Shown one piece after another: positions 16,731-25,528 of a DNA stretch of 64,000 nt. A model generated the notes under the pieces. That model was not told the origin of the DNA. It saw only the letters and a list, made by a program, of their open reading frames with translations, and did not search any database. The first letter of the stretch is position 1, and every line of letters begins with the position of its first letter. The stretch lies in NCBI GenBank assembly GCA_025965195.1, contig JAOPXK010000121.1, positions 1 through 64,000 of the forward strand, in the 5' to 3' direction. The DNA comes from Marmoricola sp. (GTDB taxonomy: Bacteria > Actinomycetota > Actinomycetes > Propionibacteriales > Nocardioidaceae). Both the position numbers and the translations under genes were made by a program.

Positions 16731-17705
16731 CTACACGCTCTTTTCGGTGGAGGAGGTTGGCATCGGGTTCGACATGGACGGGCGCAGGGCTTCGTGGACG
16801 TGCGCGACGACCACCACGCCGGCCGCCCGATCGGCCTCGCGTGTCCGTCCGCCGCGGTGCGGCGACAGCACCAGGTTCGGGGCGTCGTACAGGCGATGGG
16901 GCGGATCCGGGAAGGGTCCGTCCCAGACGTCGACGGCGGCGCCGGCGATGGCCCTCCGCTCCAGCGCGGAGAGCAGCGCGTCGGCGTCGACGACGGGACC
17001 CCGCGCAACGTTCACCAGGATTGCCGAGCTGCGCATCCTGGCGATCTCGGCAGGGCCGATCATTCCGCGTGTTTCCTCGGTCAGCGGGACGTGCAGACTG
17101 ACGACGTCGCAGGTCTCGAGGAGGGTGCCCAGGTCGTAGGAGATCTCGACTCCCACCGCGGGCTCGGTCGGCGGTCGGCGGACGTGCGCGACCACCTCCA
17201 TGCCCAGGCCGTCCCGCGCCATCTGGGCGACCTCCCGGCCGATCTGCCCGAAGCCCACGACACCCCACCGCTTGCCGAAGAGTTCCTGGCCCGGGTCCTC
17301 GTCACGCCTCCCGTAACCACCCTCCCGCGCGATCTGGTCCCATCGAACCACCGACCTCGCGACGGCGAGTGCGAGTGCGACGACGTGCTCGGCGACGCTG
17401 CGCGCGTTGGCGCCCCCGGTGCTGACGACCTCGACGCCCCGCTCCCGGGCGTGCACCACGTCGATGCCCTCCATACCCGACCCGGCACGCACGATCAGGC
17501 GCAGCCGTCGGGCGCGGTCAAGGACGGCGTTGTCGAGCTGGATGTTGCGCACCACGAGCACGTCGATGTCGCCGATTACGTCATCGAGGTCAACCGCACC
17601 CGGCCCGTAGCCGACCGTGACCTCATAGGCGGCAGCGAGCTCGGTGACGGCGGCGTCGTCGATCCGCTGCACGATGTGGATCCGTCCGGATCCGGTTCGC
17701 GTCAT
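16731..17705 (-). CDS. D-isomer-specific 2-hydroxyacid dehydrogenase
   Basis: 324 residues from the ATG at 17705, with AGGGGAGGGAG upstream. NAD-binding GFGQIG is at 151-156, catalytic Arg235 in NVARGPVVD and catalytic His283 in SPHRGG. The usual acidic partner of the His (the last Glu of DVxxxE) appears replaced: the segment reads DVWDGP, giving Pro264. The enzyme should reduce or oxidise a 2-oxo/2-hydroxy acid pair, but this change may alter activity. It sits in the Tct/MmgE organic-acid operon. Confidence 0.9.
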   Translation of the reverse strand: MTRTGSGRIHIVQRIDDAAVTELAAAYEVTVGYGPGAVDLDDVIGDIDVLVVRNIQLDNAVLDRARRLRLIVRAGSGMEGIDVVHARERGVEVVSTGGANARSVAEHVVALALAVARSVVRWDQIAREGGYGRRDEDPGQELFGKRWGVVGFGQIGREVAQMARDGLGMEVVAHVRRPPTEPAVGVEISYDLGTLLETCDVVSLHVPLTEETRGMIGPAEIARMRSSAILVNVARGPVVDADALLSALERRAIAGAAVDVWDGPFPDPPHRLYDAPNLVLSPHRGGRTREADRAAGVVVVAHVHEALRPSMSNPMPTSSTEKSV

Positions 17706-17727
17706 GCTCCCTCCCCTGGCAGGTTGC

Positions 17728-19128
17728 TCACGAGAGCACCAGCAGCTCGGTGAGCTCCGACAGGTCCGAGACGTCGTCGAGCCGGTGTACGACCGAGACC
17801 AGCTGCTCGGCGGCCTCCGACCCGAGCCGGGGGTCGACCAGGGACCGGAACTTGGTCTCGACCGCATCCCACGGCATGCCCCCGAGCTCCCAGTGACCGG
17901 GCGGGATGTGCTCACGGCTCTGATAGGTCTCGGTGCTCGTCTCGATGTCGACCCTGGCGCAGCGGCGTTCGGGGCGGTGCCGACCGAGTGCCTCATCGGG
18001 CTCGATGCGGATCACCGAGCGCAGCCGCTGCACGTCGGCGCGCTCGAGAGCGATCTCGTCATGCGCGTCCTCGTAGTCGAGCTTCCCGAGAACCACACCC
18101 AGCGCGACCATGTCCCGCAGCGAGATGCTCGGCATGGCGCGGTCGTTGACGATCTCGGCGCTCTGCGGAGCCATCCGCACGATCAGGGCGGCGATGTCAT
18201 CGACAGCGATCGCGTTGTCGCGCACGAGCTCGAGCGCGGCATGGAGCGGGGCGTGGATCGGGTAGCCCGCCGAGTAGTACTTGAACCCGGTGCCGGTGAT
18301 GCTGAAGTCCTCGCCGAGCCCCGCCGTCAGCTTCGACAGGTCTGTCTCGTCGGTGGACCAGGCATCGATCAGGCCGTGCGGAGCCTCCAGGATCCGGTCG
18401 TTCGCCTCCAGGCCCTCGCGGGCCAGGAGGGCTCCACTGACACCGGCGAACGCGGACTGCCCGTGCGTCATCGCCTTCGTCATGTGCCGCAGCTCGTCGT
18501 GGAAGGCGGCCGGCGAGAACACGTTCATCGAGGCGATGGCCAGAGCATGCTGTACCTGCACCTGGCTCAGGCCGATCAGCCGAGCCGCCGCTGCCGCGGC
18601 GCCCAGGGACAGCGGCGCGCTGCTGTGGGTGTGATGGGTGCGTAGCCACGCCGGGCGGCTGCCCATGGCGGTGAACACGCGCGTACCGATGTCGTGACTC
18701 AAGGCGACCGCGTTGAGGAAGTCACGGCCACCCAGGCCCTCGGTCTCGCTGACCGCGAGCGAGGCGGCCACCGAGAGGCTCGCCGGGTGACCCCAGCTCA
18801 GGTGGGACGCGTCGAGCTCATCGGAGTGGGAGGCCGTGCCGTTCACCAAGGCTGCATAGGCGGTCGACGTCTTGAACGACGCACCGATCACGGTTGCGGG
18901 CCCGGCCACTCCGGTCGTCCTGAGATAGCTGGCGACCACACTGCCTCCTGGCAGGGTGCTGCCGAGAACCATGCAGCCCAACGTGTCCAGGACGACGCGC
19001 TTGGTGCAGTCGACGACGTCGACCGGCAACGCGTCGAAGTCCGAGCCGACGATGTACTCCGACAGCTGGGCCGTCAGTGGTCCCCGAACTTGTTCGATGG
19101 TCTGTGACACCGAGATCTCCTTACTCAC
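17728..19128 (-). CDS. MmgE/PrpD family protein
   Basis: 466 residues from a GTG. The family fold covers 2-methylcitrate dehydratase, cis-aconitate decarboxylase and iminodisuccinate epimerase. DTLGCMVLGS near residue 50 and NGTASHSDELDASHLSWGHP (about 95-114) are the conserved signature. The gene stands between a TctCBA tripartite carboxylate transporter and a 2-hydroxyacid dehydrogenase, which suggests dehydration or isomerisation of an imported di- or tricarboxylate. It is not next to methylcitrate synthase or isocitrate-lyase genes, so ordinary propionate catabolism is unlikely. Confidence 0.9.
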   Translation of the reverse strand: MSKEISVSQTIEQVRGPLTAQLSEYIVGSDFDALPVDVVDCTKRVVLDTLGCMVLGSTLPGGSVVASYLRTTGVAGPATVIGASFKTSTAYAALVNGTASHSDELDASHLSWGHPASLSVAASLAVSETEGLGGRDFLNAVALSHDIGTRVFTAMGSRPAWLRTHHTHSSAPLSLGAAAAAARLIGLSQVQVQHALAIASMNVFSPAAFHDELRHMTKAMTHGQSAFAGVSGALLAREGLEANDRILEAPHGLIDAWSTDETDLSKLTAGLGEDFSITGTGFKYYSAGYPIHAPLHAALELVRDNAIAVDDIAALIVRMAPQSAEIVNDRAMPSISLRDMVALGVVLGKLDYEDAHDEIALERADVQRLRSVIRIEPDEALGRHRPERRCARVDIETSTETYQSREHIPPGHWELGGMPWDAVETKFRSLVDPRLGSEAAEQLVSVVHRLDDVSDLSELTELLVLS

Positions 19129-19167
19129 TGGTGGGTATTCCGCGTTCGCCGGTCAGGTCCGGCAACC

Positions 19168-20745
19168 TCAGGTCGCATCGGCCATGGCCTTGCGCCGTTG
19201 CCGCTGGCGACGGAGTCGCCGGTTCGAGCTGACGATCAGAAGAGCGAGTCCGGCGAGGAGGACCTTCGACGCCGCCGACTGCCAGAAGATGCTTACGTCG
19301 TTCTGGGACAGCGCCAGCGACCGCACGAAGCTCGACTCCGTCAGCGGCCCGAGGATGAATCCCAGGAAGAGCGGAATGATCGGGTACCTGCACAGGCGCA
19401 ACACCACTGCCAGCAGACCGAAGACCAGTGCCACCACGACATCGACCATCGAGTTCTCGGCCGAGTAGGCGCCGACCACCGAGAGGACGAGCACGATGGG
19501 GATGAGGATCTCCAGCCGGACCTTCGTGAACTGGATCAACGGTCCGGCGAGCACGATTCCGAGCGGCAGGATGAGGATCGATGCGATCAGCGCTGCCAGC
19601 AGCGATCCGTAGGCGAGGTCGGGATGGTCGTGCATCAGCCGGGGGCCGACCTCGACACCGTTGAGGTACAGCGCGGCCAGCAGGACCGCTGAGGTTCCGT
19701 TCCCGGGGACGCCCAGGGTCAGCACCGGCACCAGGAGCCCACCCGAGACAGCGTTGTCGCACGCCTCAGGGGCGATGATCCCTTCGGGATTGCCCTTGCC
19801 GAAGGACTCCGGGTCCTTCGAGCGGTCCCGGGCCCTTCCGTACGCGAGAAAACCGGCGACGCTGGACCCCATCCCGGGGATCGCCCCGATCACGACGCCC
19901 AGGACCGACGCCTGCAACAGGGTCGCGCGGTAGCGCAGCGTGATCTTCATGCCTTCGACGAGCTCGCCGAAGTCCTCCAGCCCGAGGAGCCGGCGCAGCC
20001 GGCCTGCGGTCTTCAGCGGCGCCATTCCTGCTGCTCCGAGCCCGTCGACGGCTGCCGACTGGCCCGCAATCTCCCTGCTCACGATGATCAGCTCACCGAA
20101 GGCGAACAGACCCAGAACCGCAGGGATGAGCGGGATACCCGTGTAGAGCTCGAGCAGGCCGAAGTTCATCCGGGGAGTCGCACTGACCGGCCCGACACCG
20201 GTCATCGCGATCAGCATGCCGAGGAGCCCGGCGATCAGACCCTTGATCACGCTGTCGCCCACCAGGGAGCTGCAGGTCACCAGCGCGATCAGTGCCACGA
20301 CGAACATCTCGGCGGGGCCGATCTGGAGCGCAACGGCCGAGAGCGGATGGATCAGGAGGATCGTCAGGACCAGGCCGATGACACCACCGACCATCGACGC
20401 CATCCGGGAGATGCCGACGGCAAGGTGTGGCCTTGTGCGCGCCATCGGATATCCATCGATGGCCACCACGGCCGACCCGGCCTCGCCCGGAATGTTGAGG
20501 AGAATGGCCGGGATGGAACCGCCGAATGCGGTGCCGCAGTAGATCGCGAGCGTCAGAATCACCGAGTTCCCAGCGCCGAGCAGGACCGCGAACGGCAACA
20601 GGATCGCCACCGCGCTCGCCCCACCGAAGCCGGGGATCACACCGACGATGAACCCCACGATGAGCCCGGCAACAATCAGGAGCAGGGCGGTCGGCGAGTC
20701 GACGAGGCCCCATCCCGCTCCCAGGCCCGAAAAAAGGTCACCCAT
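19168..20745 (-). CDS. tctA: Tripartite tricarboxylate transporter permease, large subunit TctA
   Basis: 525 residues with about 12 membrane segments. The TctA signature GFIVGVIPGFGGASAVAILL near residue 31 and the second inverted copy IGAIPGMGSSVAGF near 285 show the internal repeat typical of the family. It forms the main channel of a solute-binding-protein-dependent secondary transporter for citrate-like acids. The order tctC, tctB, tctA on one strand, with a 12-bp gap to tctB, is canonical. Confidence 0.94.
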   Translation of the reverse strand: MGDLFSGLGAGWGLVDSPTALLLIVAGLIVGFIVGVIPGFGGASAVAILLPFAVLLGAGNSVILTLAIYCGTAFGGSIPAILLNIPGEAGSAVVAIDGYPMARTRPHLAVGISRMASMVGGVIGLVLTILLIHPLSAVALQIGPAEMFVVALIALVTCSSLVGDSVIKGLIAGLLGMLIAMTGVGPVSATPRMNFGLLELYTGIPLIPAVLGLFAFGELIIVSREIAGQSAAVDGLGAAGMAPLKTAGRLRRLLGLEDFGELVEGMKITLRYRATLLQASVLGVVIGAIPGMGSSVAGFLAYGRARDRSKDPESFGKGNPEGIIAPEACDNAVSGGLLVPVLTLGVPGNGTSAVLLAALYLNGVEVGPRLMHDHPDLAYGSLLAALIASILILPLGIVLAGPLIQFTKVRLEILIPIVLVLSVVGAYSAENSMVDVVVALVFGLLAVVLRLCRYPIIPLFLGFILGPLTESSFVRSLALSQNDVSIFWQSAASKVLLAGLALLIVSSNRRLRRQRQRRKAMADAT

Positions 20746-20757
20746 GTCGCCAGCTCC

Positions 20758-21261
20758 CTATCGGCCGATGCCGACGAGCGGCAGGTTGAATGTCTGGATG
20801 AAGATCGCCACGGTGACCACGCAGACGACCACGCTGACCACGATCGGGAGCGGGCGGCGATAACCGAGGGCGATGCTGAGCGTGCCGGCGAACAGCGCGG
20901 TGCTGGGATACGCCCCGATCCACGGCAGGATGAAGACGTACGCCGCCAGAAATGCTGCGACGGTGACCATCGGCCGGGCGCCCTCACCCGAAAGCGGAGG
21001 TCCGTCCGGGGAGATCGCAGCCGGGGTCGCCACCTCATCGGTCTCGACCGGCTCACCCTCGGAGGACGACGTCGCGGCGTGGCCCCTGAGCTCCTGGACC
21101 GTCTGCACGACGATCAGGAGCGCCAGGATCAGGATCAGCAGCCGCGGGAACCCGACCGAGGCCAGGGTTCGTCCTGCGGTGTTGCGCCAGAACAGAACCA
21201 GATAGACGGCCACCATGACGGGGATCAAGAGGCCGATGGCCAGGTTTCTCGTTTTGCTCAT
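20758..21261 (-). CDS. tctB: Tripartite tricarboxylate transporter small subunit TctB
   Basis: 167 residues from the ATG at 21261, with GGGAGG seven bases upstream. It has four predicted membrane segments, with a charged, Ser/Glu-rich cytoplasmic loop (about 63-92) between segments two and three. This matches the poorly conserved TctB family that pairs with TctA. It is encoded between tctC and tctA. Confidence 0.88.
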   Translation of the reverse strand: MSKTRNLAIGLLIPVMVAVYLVLFWRNTAGRTLASVGFPRLLILILALLIVVQTVQELRGHAATSSSEGEPVETDEVATPAAISPDGPPLSGEGARPMVTVAAFLAAYVFILPWIGAYPSTALFAGTLSIALGYRRPLPIVVSVVVCVVTVAIFIQTFNLPLVGIGR

Positions 21262-21383
21262 GACGCCTCCCGGGACATTCCCTGCTCGTTGGGTGTGCGG
21301 TTGTGGTGGAGAAAAACGGCATGCCTGCAGAGGTGCGACGCGGCGGACGGGTCCGCCGCGTCGCACTCACCCGAGACTGCCGG

Positions 21384-22430
21384 TCAGGACTCGCCGGTGA
21401 TGTTCGCGTCCTTGACGAACTGCTGGAGGCCAGCGGCGCCGTCGAGGATCTCCTTGTCGAACTGGTCCGGAGGAGTGAACACGTACCAGCCGGTCTCGCC
21501 GAGCTTCTGGACCGCGGTCTTGAAGTCCGGCTTCTCGAGCGTCGAGCTGAGCGCGTCCACCAACGCCTTGTACTGCGTCGGGTACTTGTCCTTGCATGCC
21601 TTCGAGACGAACAAACCGTAGTTGTTGACGGCCGGCGCCATGTCGACACCGAGGGCGTCCTTCACGGTCGGTGCGTCTCCGGACTGGTCCGGAATCGGGT
21701 TCGTGTCGTTCATCACCCCGATGACCTTCACCGTGTCACCCAGGCTGACGCTGTTGAACAGCGACGAGCCCGCGACCTGGACCTTGCCGCCCAGGAGGGC
21801 GTTGATCGCATCGCTGCCGCCACCGAGGGGGACGATGTTGAACTTGACACCGGCTGCCTGCTCCAGGCTGAAGGGACCCTCTGCGTCAGAGGCAAGGGTG
21901 CCGACACCGAGGTTGATCTTGCCCGGGTTGTCGCGGGCATAGTCGACGACCTTCTTCAGCGAGTCCCACTGCGAGCCGCTCTTCGCGAGCAGGACCGAGT
22001 AGTCGCGCGTGAAGCCGCCGACGGCGGCGAAGTCGGTCTTGTAGTCGTAGTCGGCCTTCTGTACGTACTGTCCGAGCAGCACCTTCGGATTGGCCGAGGA
22101 CACCACGGTGTTGCAGTCCTTGGCTCGCTTGAGGTACTCCATCGCGACGGCACCACCACCACCACCCTGGTACTCCAGATTCATCTTCGTGCCGAGTGCG
22201 TCCTGCATACCCGGCTGGAGCTGGCGCGCCGAACGGTCGTAGCCGCCACCCGGGTCGGACGCGACGATCCAGCGAATCCCCTGCGAGCTGAACGTAGCGC
22301 CACCCGAAGCCGAGCCCGAGGCGCTCGAGCCGCATGCGGAGAGTGACAACGACAACAGGGCCGCCGCAGCGACGCCGCACTTGATCCGCGTTGCGGACCT
22401 TGGGGCCCTTACACGTAAACCTGCATGCAT
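21384..22430 (-). CDS. tctC: Tripartite tricarboxylate transporter substrate-binding lipoprotein TctC
   Basis: 348 residues from the ATG at 22430, preceded by GAGGAG; a start at 22457 has weaker support. A lipobox LSAC follows a hydrophobic stretch, so it is a lipoprotein. IRWIVASDPGGGYDRSARQL is the start of the Bug/TctC receptor fold, which binds carboxylates by two water-bridged loops. First gene of the tctCBA group, followed by MmgE/PrpD and dehydrogenase genes. The ligand is not readable, but a di- or tricarboxylate is usual. Confidence 0.92.
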   Translation of the reverse strand: MHAGLRVRAPRSATRIKCGVAAAALLSLSLSACGSSASGSASGGATFSSQGIRWIVASDPGGGYDRSARQLQPGMQDALGTKMNLEYQGGGGGAVAMEYLKRAKDCNTVVSSANPKVLLGQYVQKADYDYKTDFAAVGGFTRDYSVLLAKSGSQWDSLKKVVDYARDNPGKINLGVGTLASDAEGPFSLEQAAGVKFNIVPLGGGSDAINALLGGKVQVAGSSLFNSVSLGDTVKVIGVMNDTNPIPDQSGDAPTVKDALGVDMAPAVNNYGLFVSKACKDKYPTQYKALVDALSSTLEKPDFKTAVQKLGETGWYVFTPPDQFDKEILDGAAGLQQFVKDANITGES

Positions 22431-22642
22431 CCTTGACTCCTCGATCTGTGAGAACACGCTGATGGTTCCGGACGTGGTGCGCGCCCGGGTTATCGCAGAC
22501 TGAGTTGCCGTCGCCGACCTGGGAGCGGATTAACTAAGGAACGGCGCCAACTGCCTGCGTCGCCGACCCATGGCTGGCCCCCGAGCTGAGCGAGCCGTAT
22601 CCGCGACGCCCAAGGATTTCTTGTTGCCAACGAATGACAGCA

Positions 22643-22672
22643 AAGTTACGACCACATAACCCGAACTGTCAA
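22643..22672 (-). promoter_or_regulatory. Candidate housekeeping promoter of the tct operon
   Basis: On the minus strand TTGACA (22672-22667) is followed by 18 bases and TAACTT (22648-22643). The -35 box is perfect and the -10 box is weak. It lies in the 271-bp gap between the flavin dehydrogenase stop and tctC and would give a leader of about 200 bases. I see no other strong element in this gap. Confidence 0.35.
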
Positions 22673-22701
22673 CAGTTCACCGCATGGAATTCACAGAGGT
22701 G

Positions 22702-25512
22702 CTACCTGGCGGGTCGGTCCAACAGCTCTGCGAGATGCATCGCCCGGACGTCCACGAGGTCGTCGAGCTGGGTGCGGCAGGAGAAGCCGTCAGCGAGGAA
22801 GACGGTGCCTTCTCCAGCGGCTCGCACGGCTGGCAGGAGCTGCAGCTCGGCGATCGCCACGGACACCTCGTAGTGCCCCTGCTCGACGCCGAAGTTCCCA
22901 GCCAGGCCGCAACACCCGCTGAGCCGCTGGACCGATGCGCCGGTCTCCGCAAGGACCGCGAGGTCGTCATCGAACCCGAGAACCGAGGCCTGGTGGCAGT
23001 GCGGCTGGACAACCACGCTGGTCCCGCTCAGATCGGGTGCCTGCCACCCATCGGTTCGCCGGAGGAGCTCCGCGAGCGTGAAAATGCCTGCCGCCACCTC
23101 GCTGGCACGTGGGTCGTGGGTGAGCTCGACCGCGTCCGAGCGCAGCACCGCCAGGCAGGACGGTTCGAGCCCGACGACGGGTACGCCAGCGGCGACGTAC
23201 GGATGCAGCTGATCGATCGCCTGTCCCACCAGGTCGCGCGCCCGGTCGAGCTGGCCGGTCGTGATCCACGTCAGACCGCAGCAGCGGGGGTTCTCGAGCA
23301 GCTCGACCTGGTAACCGGCAGACTCCAGCACCCGCACCGCCGCCTGCCCGCCCGCCGTCGAGAAGTACTCCGTGAACGAGTCGGCCCACACGAGAACCCG
23401 CGGACCTGACAAGTCGGTCGACGGCGTCCTGGCCTGGGCCGAGAAGCGCCTCCTCGCGAAGGCAGGCAGGCTTCTTCGCTGATCGACGCCCGCCAACCAG
23501 CGGGCGACATGTTTGAAGCCGGGAATGCGCAGGCCGGCATTCGCGATCCACGCGACTGGCGACAGCACGCGTGCCCAGAACGGAAGTCGGCCCAGGATGT
23601 AGTGGCTGCGCGGGCGCAGCCGCCCCCGATAGGTCTGGTACAGCACCTCGGACTTGTAGGTGGCCATGTCGATGCCGGTCGGACAGTCCCCCAGACAGCC
23701 CTTGCAGGACAGGCACAGATCGAGAGCGCGATGGACGTCCGGGTCGCCGAAGCCTCCCGTCACGAGACGGCCGTCCACCATCTCCTGAAGCACTCGGGCA
23801 CGGCCTCGGGTCGAGTCCTTCTCGTCGCGGGTCGCCTGGTACGACGGGCACATCACTCCGGTCTCACCGGGACCCGCAATGCACTTGCCGACGCCGGTGC
23901 AGCGGTGCACCGCAGCACCGAGGTCACCGTCGTCGTGCAGCAGTCGAAGCCCCAGTGGCGACCGGACCCTGGCACGACCAGATCCACGCAGATCGGCGTC
24001 GAGTGCCGCCGGCTCCACGAGGACCCCCGGGTTGAGCACGTTCTGCGGGTCGAACACGTCCTTCACCCGGGCGAACAGCCCGATGGCCTCCGACGAGTAC
24101 ATCCGCGGCAGCAGCTCGCTGCGTGCGCGCCCGTCACCGTGCTCGCCCGACAGGGAGCCACCGTGCCGCGCGACCAGATCGGCGGCATCCTCGAGGAACG
24201 AACGGAACACCTGGTGCCCGCCTTGCTCGCCCAGCGGGAAGTCGATGCGCACGTGGACGCAGCCGTCACCGAAGTGCCCGAACGGCACGCCGTGGACGTC
24301 GTGCTCGGCCATCAGCGACTCGAGCTCGCGCAGGTAGGTGCCCAGCCGATCCGGTGGTACCGCCGAGTCCTCCCAGCCGGAGAGCGCCGGTCGGTCCAGG
24401 GCCCGCGAAGCGAGGCCCGCCCCCTCCTCGCGAATGCGCCACAGCACCTCCTGCTCGGCGTGCGAGGTGACGTGGCGATGGCCGAGGGCGCCGGCAGCCG
24501 CGACCATCGCCTCCGCTGCCGCCGCGACCGGTGCCGCCTCCTCTCCGACCAGCTCGACGTACAGGAGCCCGCCACCCGGTGGCAGCTCGGGCACCGAGCC
24601 GTTGCCGTGCGCTCGGCGGTACACGTCGACGATGCGACTGCCGAGCCCCTCGCACGCGACCGGGCCGAAGGGAAGCAACGCCGGCACGACGTCGGCCGCG
24701 TCGGCCATGGTCGGATACCCGAACACCACGAGGTGGCGGACCGCCGAGTCTTCGACCAGGTCGACCGTGGCGCCCGCCGTCACCGCGAGCGTGCCCTCGG
24801 AGCCTGCGAGGAAGGCCGCCACATCGAAACCGTTCTCCGGAAGCAGATGCTCGAGGCTGTAGCCGGAGACCTTCCGGGCGAAGGTGCCGAACTCCGTGCG
24901 GATAGTCGCCAGCCCGGAGCCCGCCACCTCGCGCAGCCGCTCGAGGGTGGGTGAGGTGGCCTGCCCGGTGCCGAGCAGCAGACGCTCCCCCGCTGCGGTG
25001 ACGATGTCGAGTCCCGCGACGTTGTCCGCCGCGCGACCGTAGCCGAGCGCCCGGCTTCCGCACGCGTTGTTCCCGATCATGCCGCCGATCGTGCAGCGAC
25101 TCTGGGTGGACGGGTCAGGTCCGTAGCGCAGCCCGGTGCCTGCGAGACGTCGCTGCAGCGCCTGCTGCACGACCCCGGGGTCGACACGGGCGGTGCGGGA
25201 CTCGACGTCGATCTCGTGGATCCGGTTGAGGTGCTTGGCGACGTCGACGACGATGCCGGTGCCGACCGCGTTTCCGGCGACCGACGTACCGGCACCCCGC
25301 ATCGTCAGCGGGACGCCCGTGGCGTGTGCCACGGCGACCACAGCAATCAGCTCGTCGACGTCGCGCGGTCGGACGACCACACGCGGCACCACCCGGTAGA
25401 GCGAGGCGTCGGTGCTGTACAGGGCCCGAGTCAGAGTTGAGTCGTCGACATCAGCCAGCCCGACCCGCCGCAGCTCGACCGCAATGTCGCTGGTTGCACT
25501 CGTCACTGACAT
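22702..25512 (-). CDS. Fused FAD-binding and Fe-S oxidoreductase (GlcD/GlcF-like; D-lactate dehydrogenase family)
   Basis: 936 residues from the ATG at 25512. The N-terminal half is a PCMH-type FAD domain (GAGTSVAGNAVGTGIVVD; IGGMIGNNACGSRALGYGR) with the FAD-oxidase C domain. Two [4Fe-4S] motifs follow at about 532-550 (CTGVGKC...MCPS) and 599-610 (CLSCKGCLGDCP), then two CCG domains (RCCG near 740, GCCG near 866). It joins what GlcD and GlcF do in separate chains. Such enzymes pass electrons from D-2-hydroxy acids to quinones at the membrane. It is controlled, it appears, by the GntR gene just upstream. Confidence 0.92.
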   Translation of the reverse strand: MSVTSATSDIAVELRRVGLADVDDSTLTRALYSTDASLYRVVPRVVVRPRDVDELIAVVAVAHATGVPLTMRGAGTSVAGNAVGTGIVVDVAKHLNRIHEIDVESRTARVDPGVVQQALQRRLAGTGLRYGPDPSTQSRCTIGGMIGNNACGSRALGYGRAADNVAGLDIVTAAGERLLLGTGQATSPTLERLREVAGSGLATIRTEFGTFARKVSGYSLEHLLPENGFDVAAFLAGSEGTLAVTAGATVDLVEDSAVRHLVVFGYPTMADAADVVPALLPFGPVACEGLGSRIVDVYRRAHGNGSVPELPPGGGLLYVELVGEEAAPVAAAAEAMVAAAGALGHRHVTSHAEQEVLWRIREEGAGLASRALDRPALSGWEDSAVPPDRLGTYLRELESLMAEHDVHGVPFGHFGDGCVHVRIDFPLGEQGGHQVFRSFLEDAADLVARHGGSLSGEHGDGRARSELLPRMYSSEAIGLFARVKDVFDPQNVLNPGVLVEPAALDADLRGSGRARVRSPLGLRLLHDDGDLGAAVHRCTGVGKCIAGPGETGVMCPSYQATRDEKDSTRGRARVLQEMVDGRLVTGGFGDPDVHRALDLCLSCKGCLGDCPTGIDMATYKSEVLYQTYRGRLRPRSHYILGRLPFWARVLSPVAWIANAGLRIPGFKHVARWLAGVDQRRSLPAFARRRFSAQARTPSTDLSGPRVLVWADSFTEYFSTAGGQAAVRVLESAGYQVELLENPRCCGLTWITTGQLDRARDLVGQAIDQLHPYVAAGVPVVGLEPSCLAVLRSDAVELTHDPRASEVAAGIFTLAELLRRTDGWQAPDLSGTSVVVQPHCHQASVLGFDDDLAVLAETGASVQRLSGCCGLAGNFGVEQGHYEVSVAIAELQLLPAVRAAGEGTVFLADGFSCRTQLDDLVDVRAMHLAELLDRPAR

Positions 25513-25528
25513 GAGTAGCATGCTACTC
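25513..25528. promoter_or_regulatory. 16-bp perfect palindrome at the GntR/dehydrogenase junction
   Basis: GAGTAGCATGCTACTC is a perfect palindrome that touches the start codon of the dehydrogenase (25512) and contains the GntR stop codon. It covers the place where the ribosome site would be. A GntR operator is the natural reading, since regulator and target are neighbours. A palindrome of this length is expected about once per window by chance, so its position is the main evidence. Confidence 0.5.

Noticed and set aside
14872-17139. Very long open frame on the plus strand opposite the Ldh, FAH and 2-hydroxyacid dehydrogenase genes
   Set aside because: It has no recognisable domain and runs across three confirmed genes on the other strand; GC-rich DNA often lacks stops in the antisense frame.
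17706-17996. Longer start for the D-2-hydroxyacid dehydrogenase
   Set aside because: It would overlap the MmgE/PrpD gene, while the ATG at 17705 has a very strong ribosome site and begins the family domain.
19129-19167. GGGTAT in the gap before the MmgE/PrpD gene
   Set aside because: It is on the plus strand while the flanking genes are on the minus strand, and no -35 box fits.
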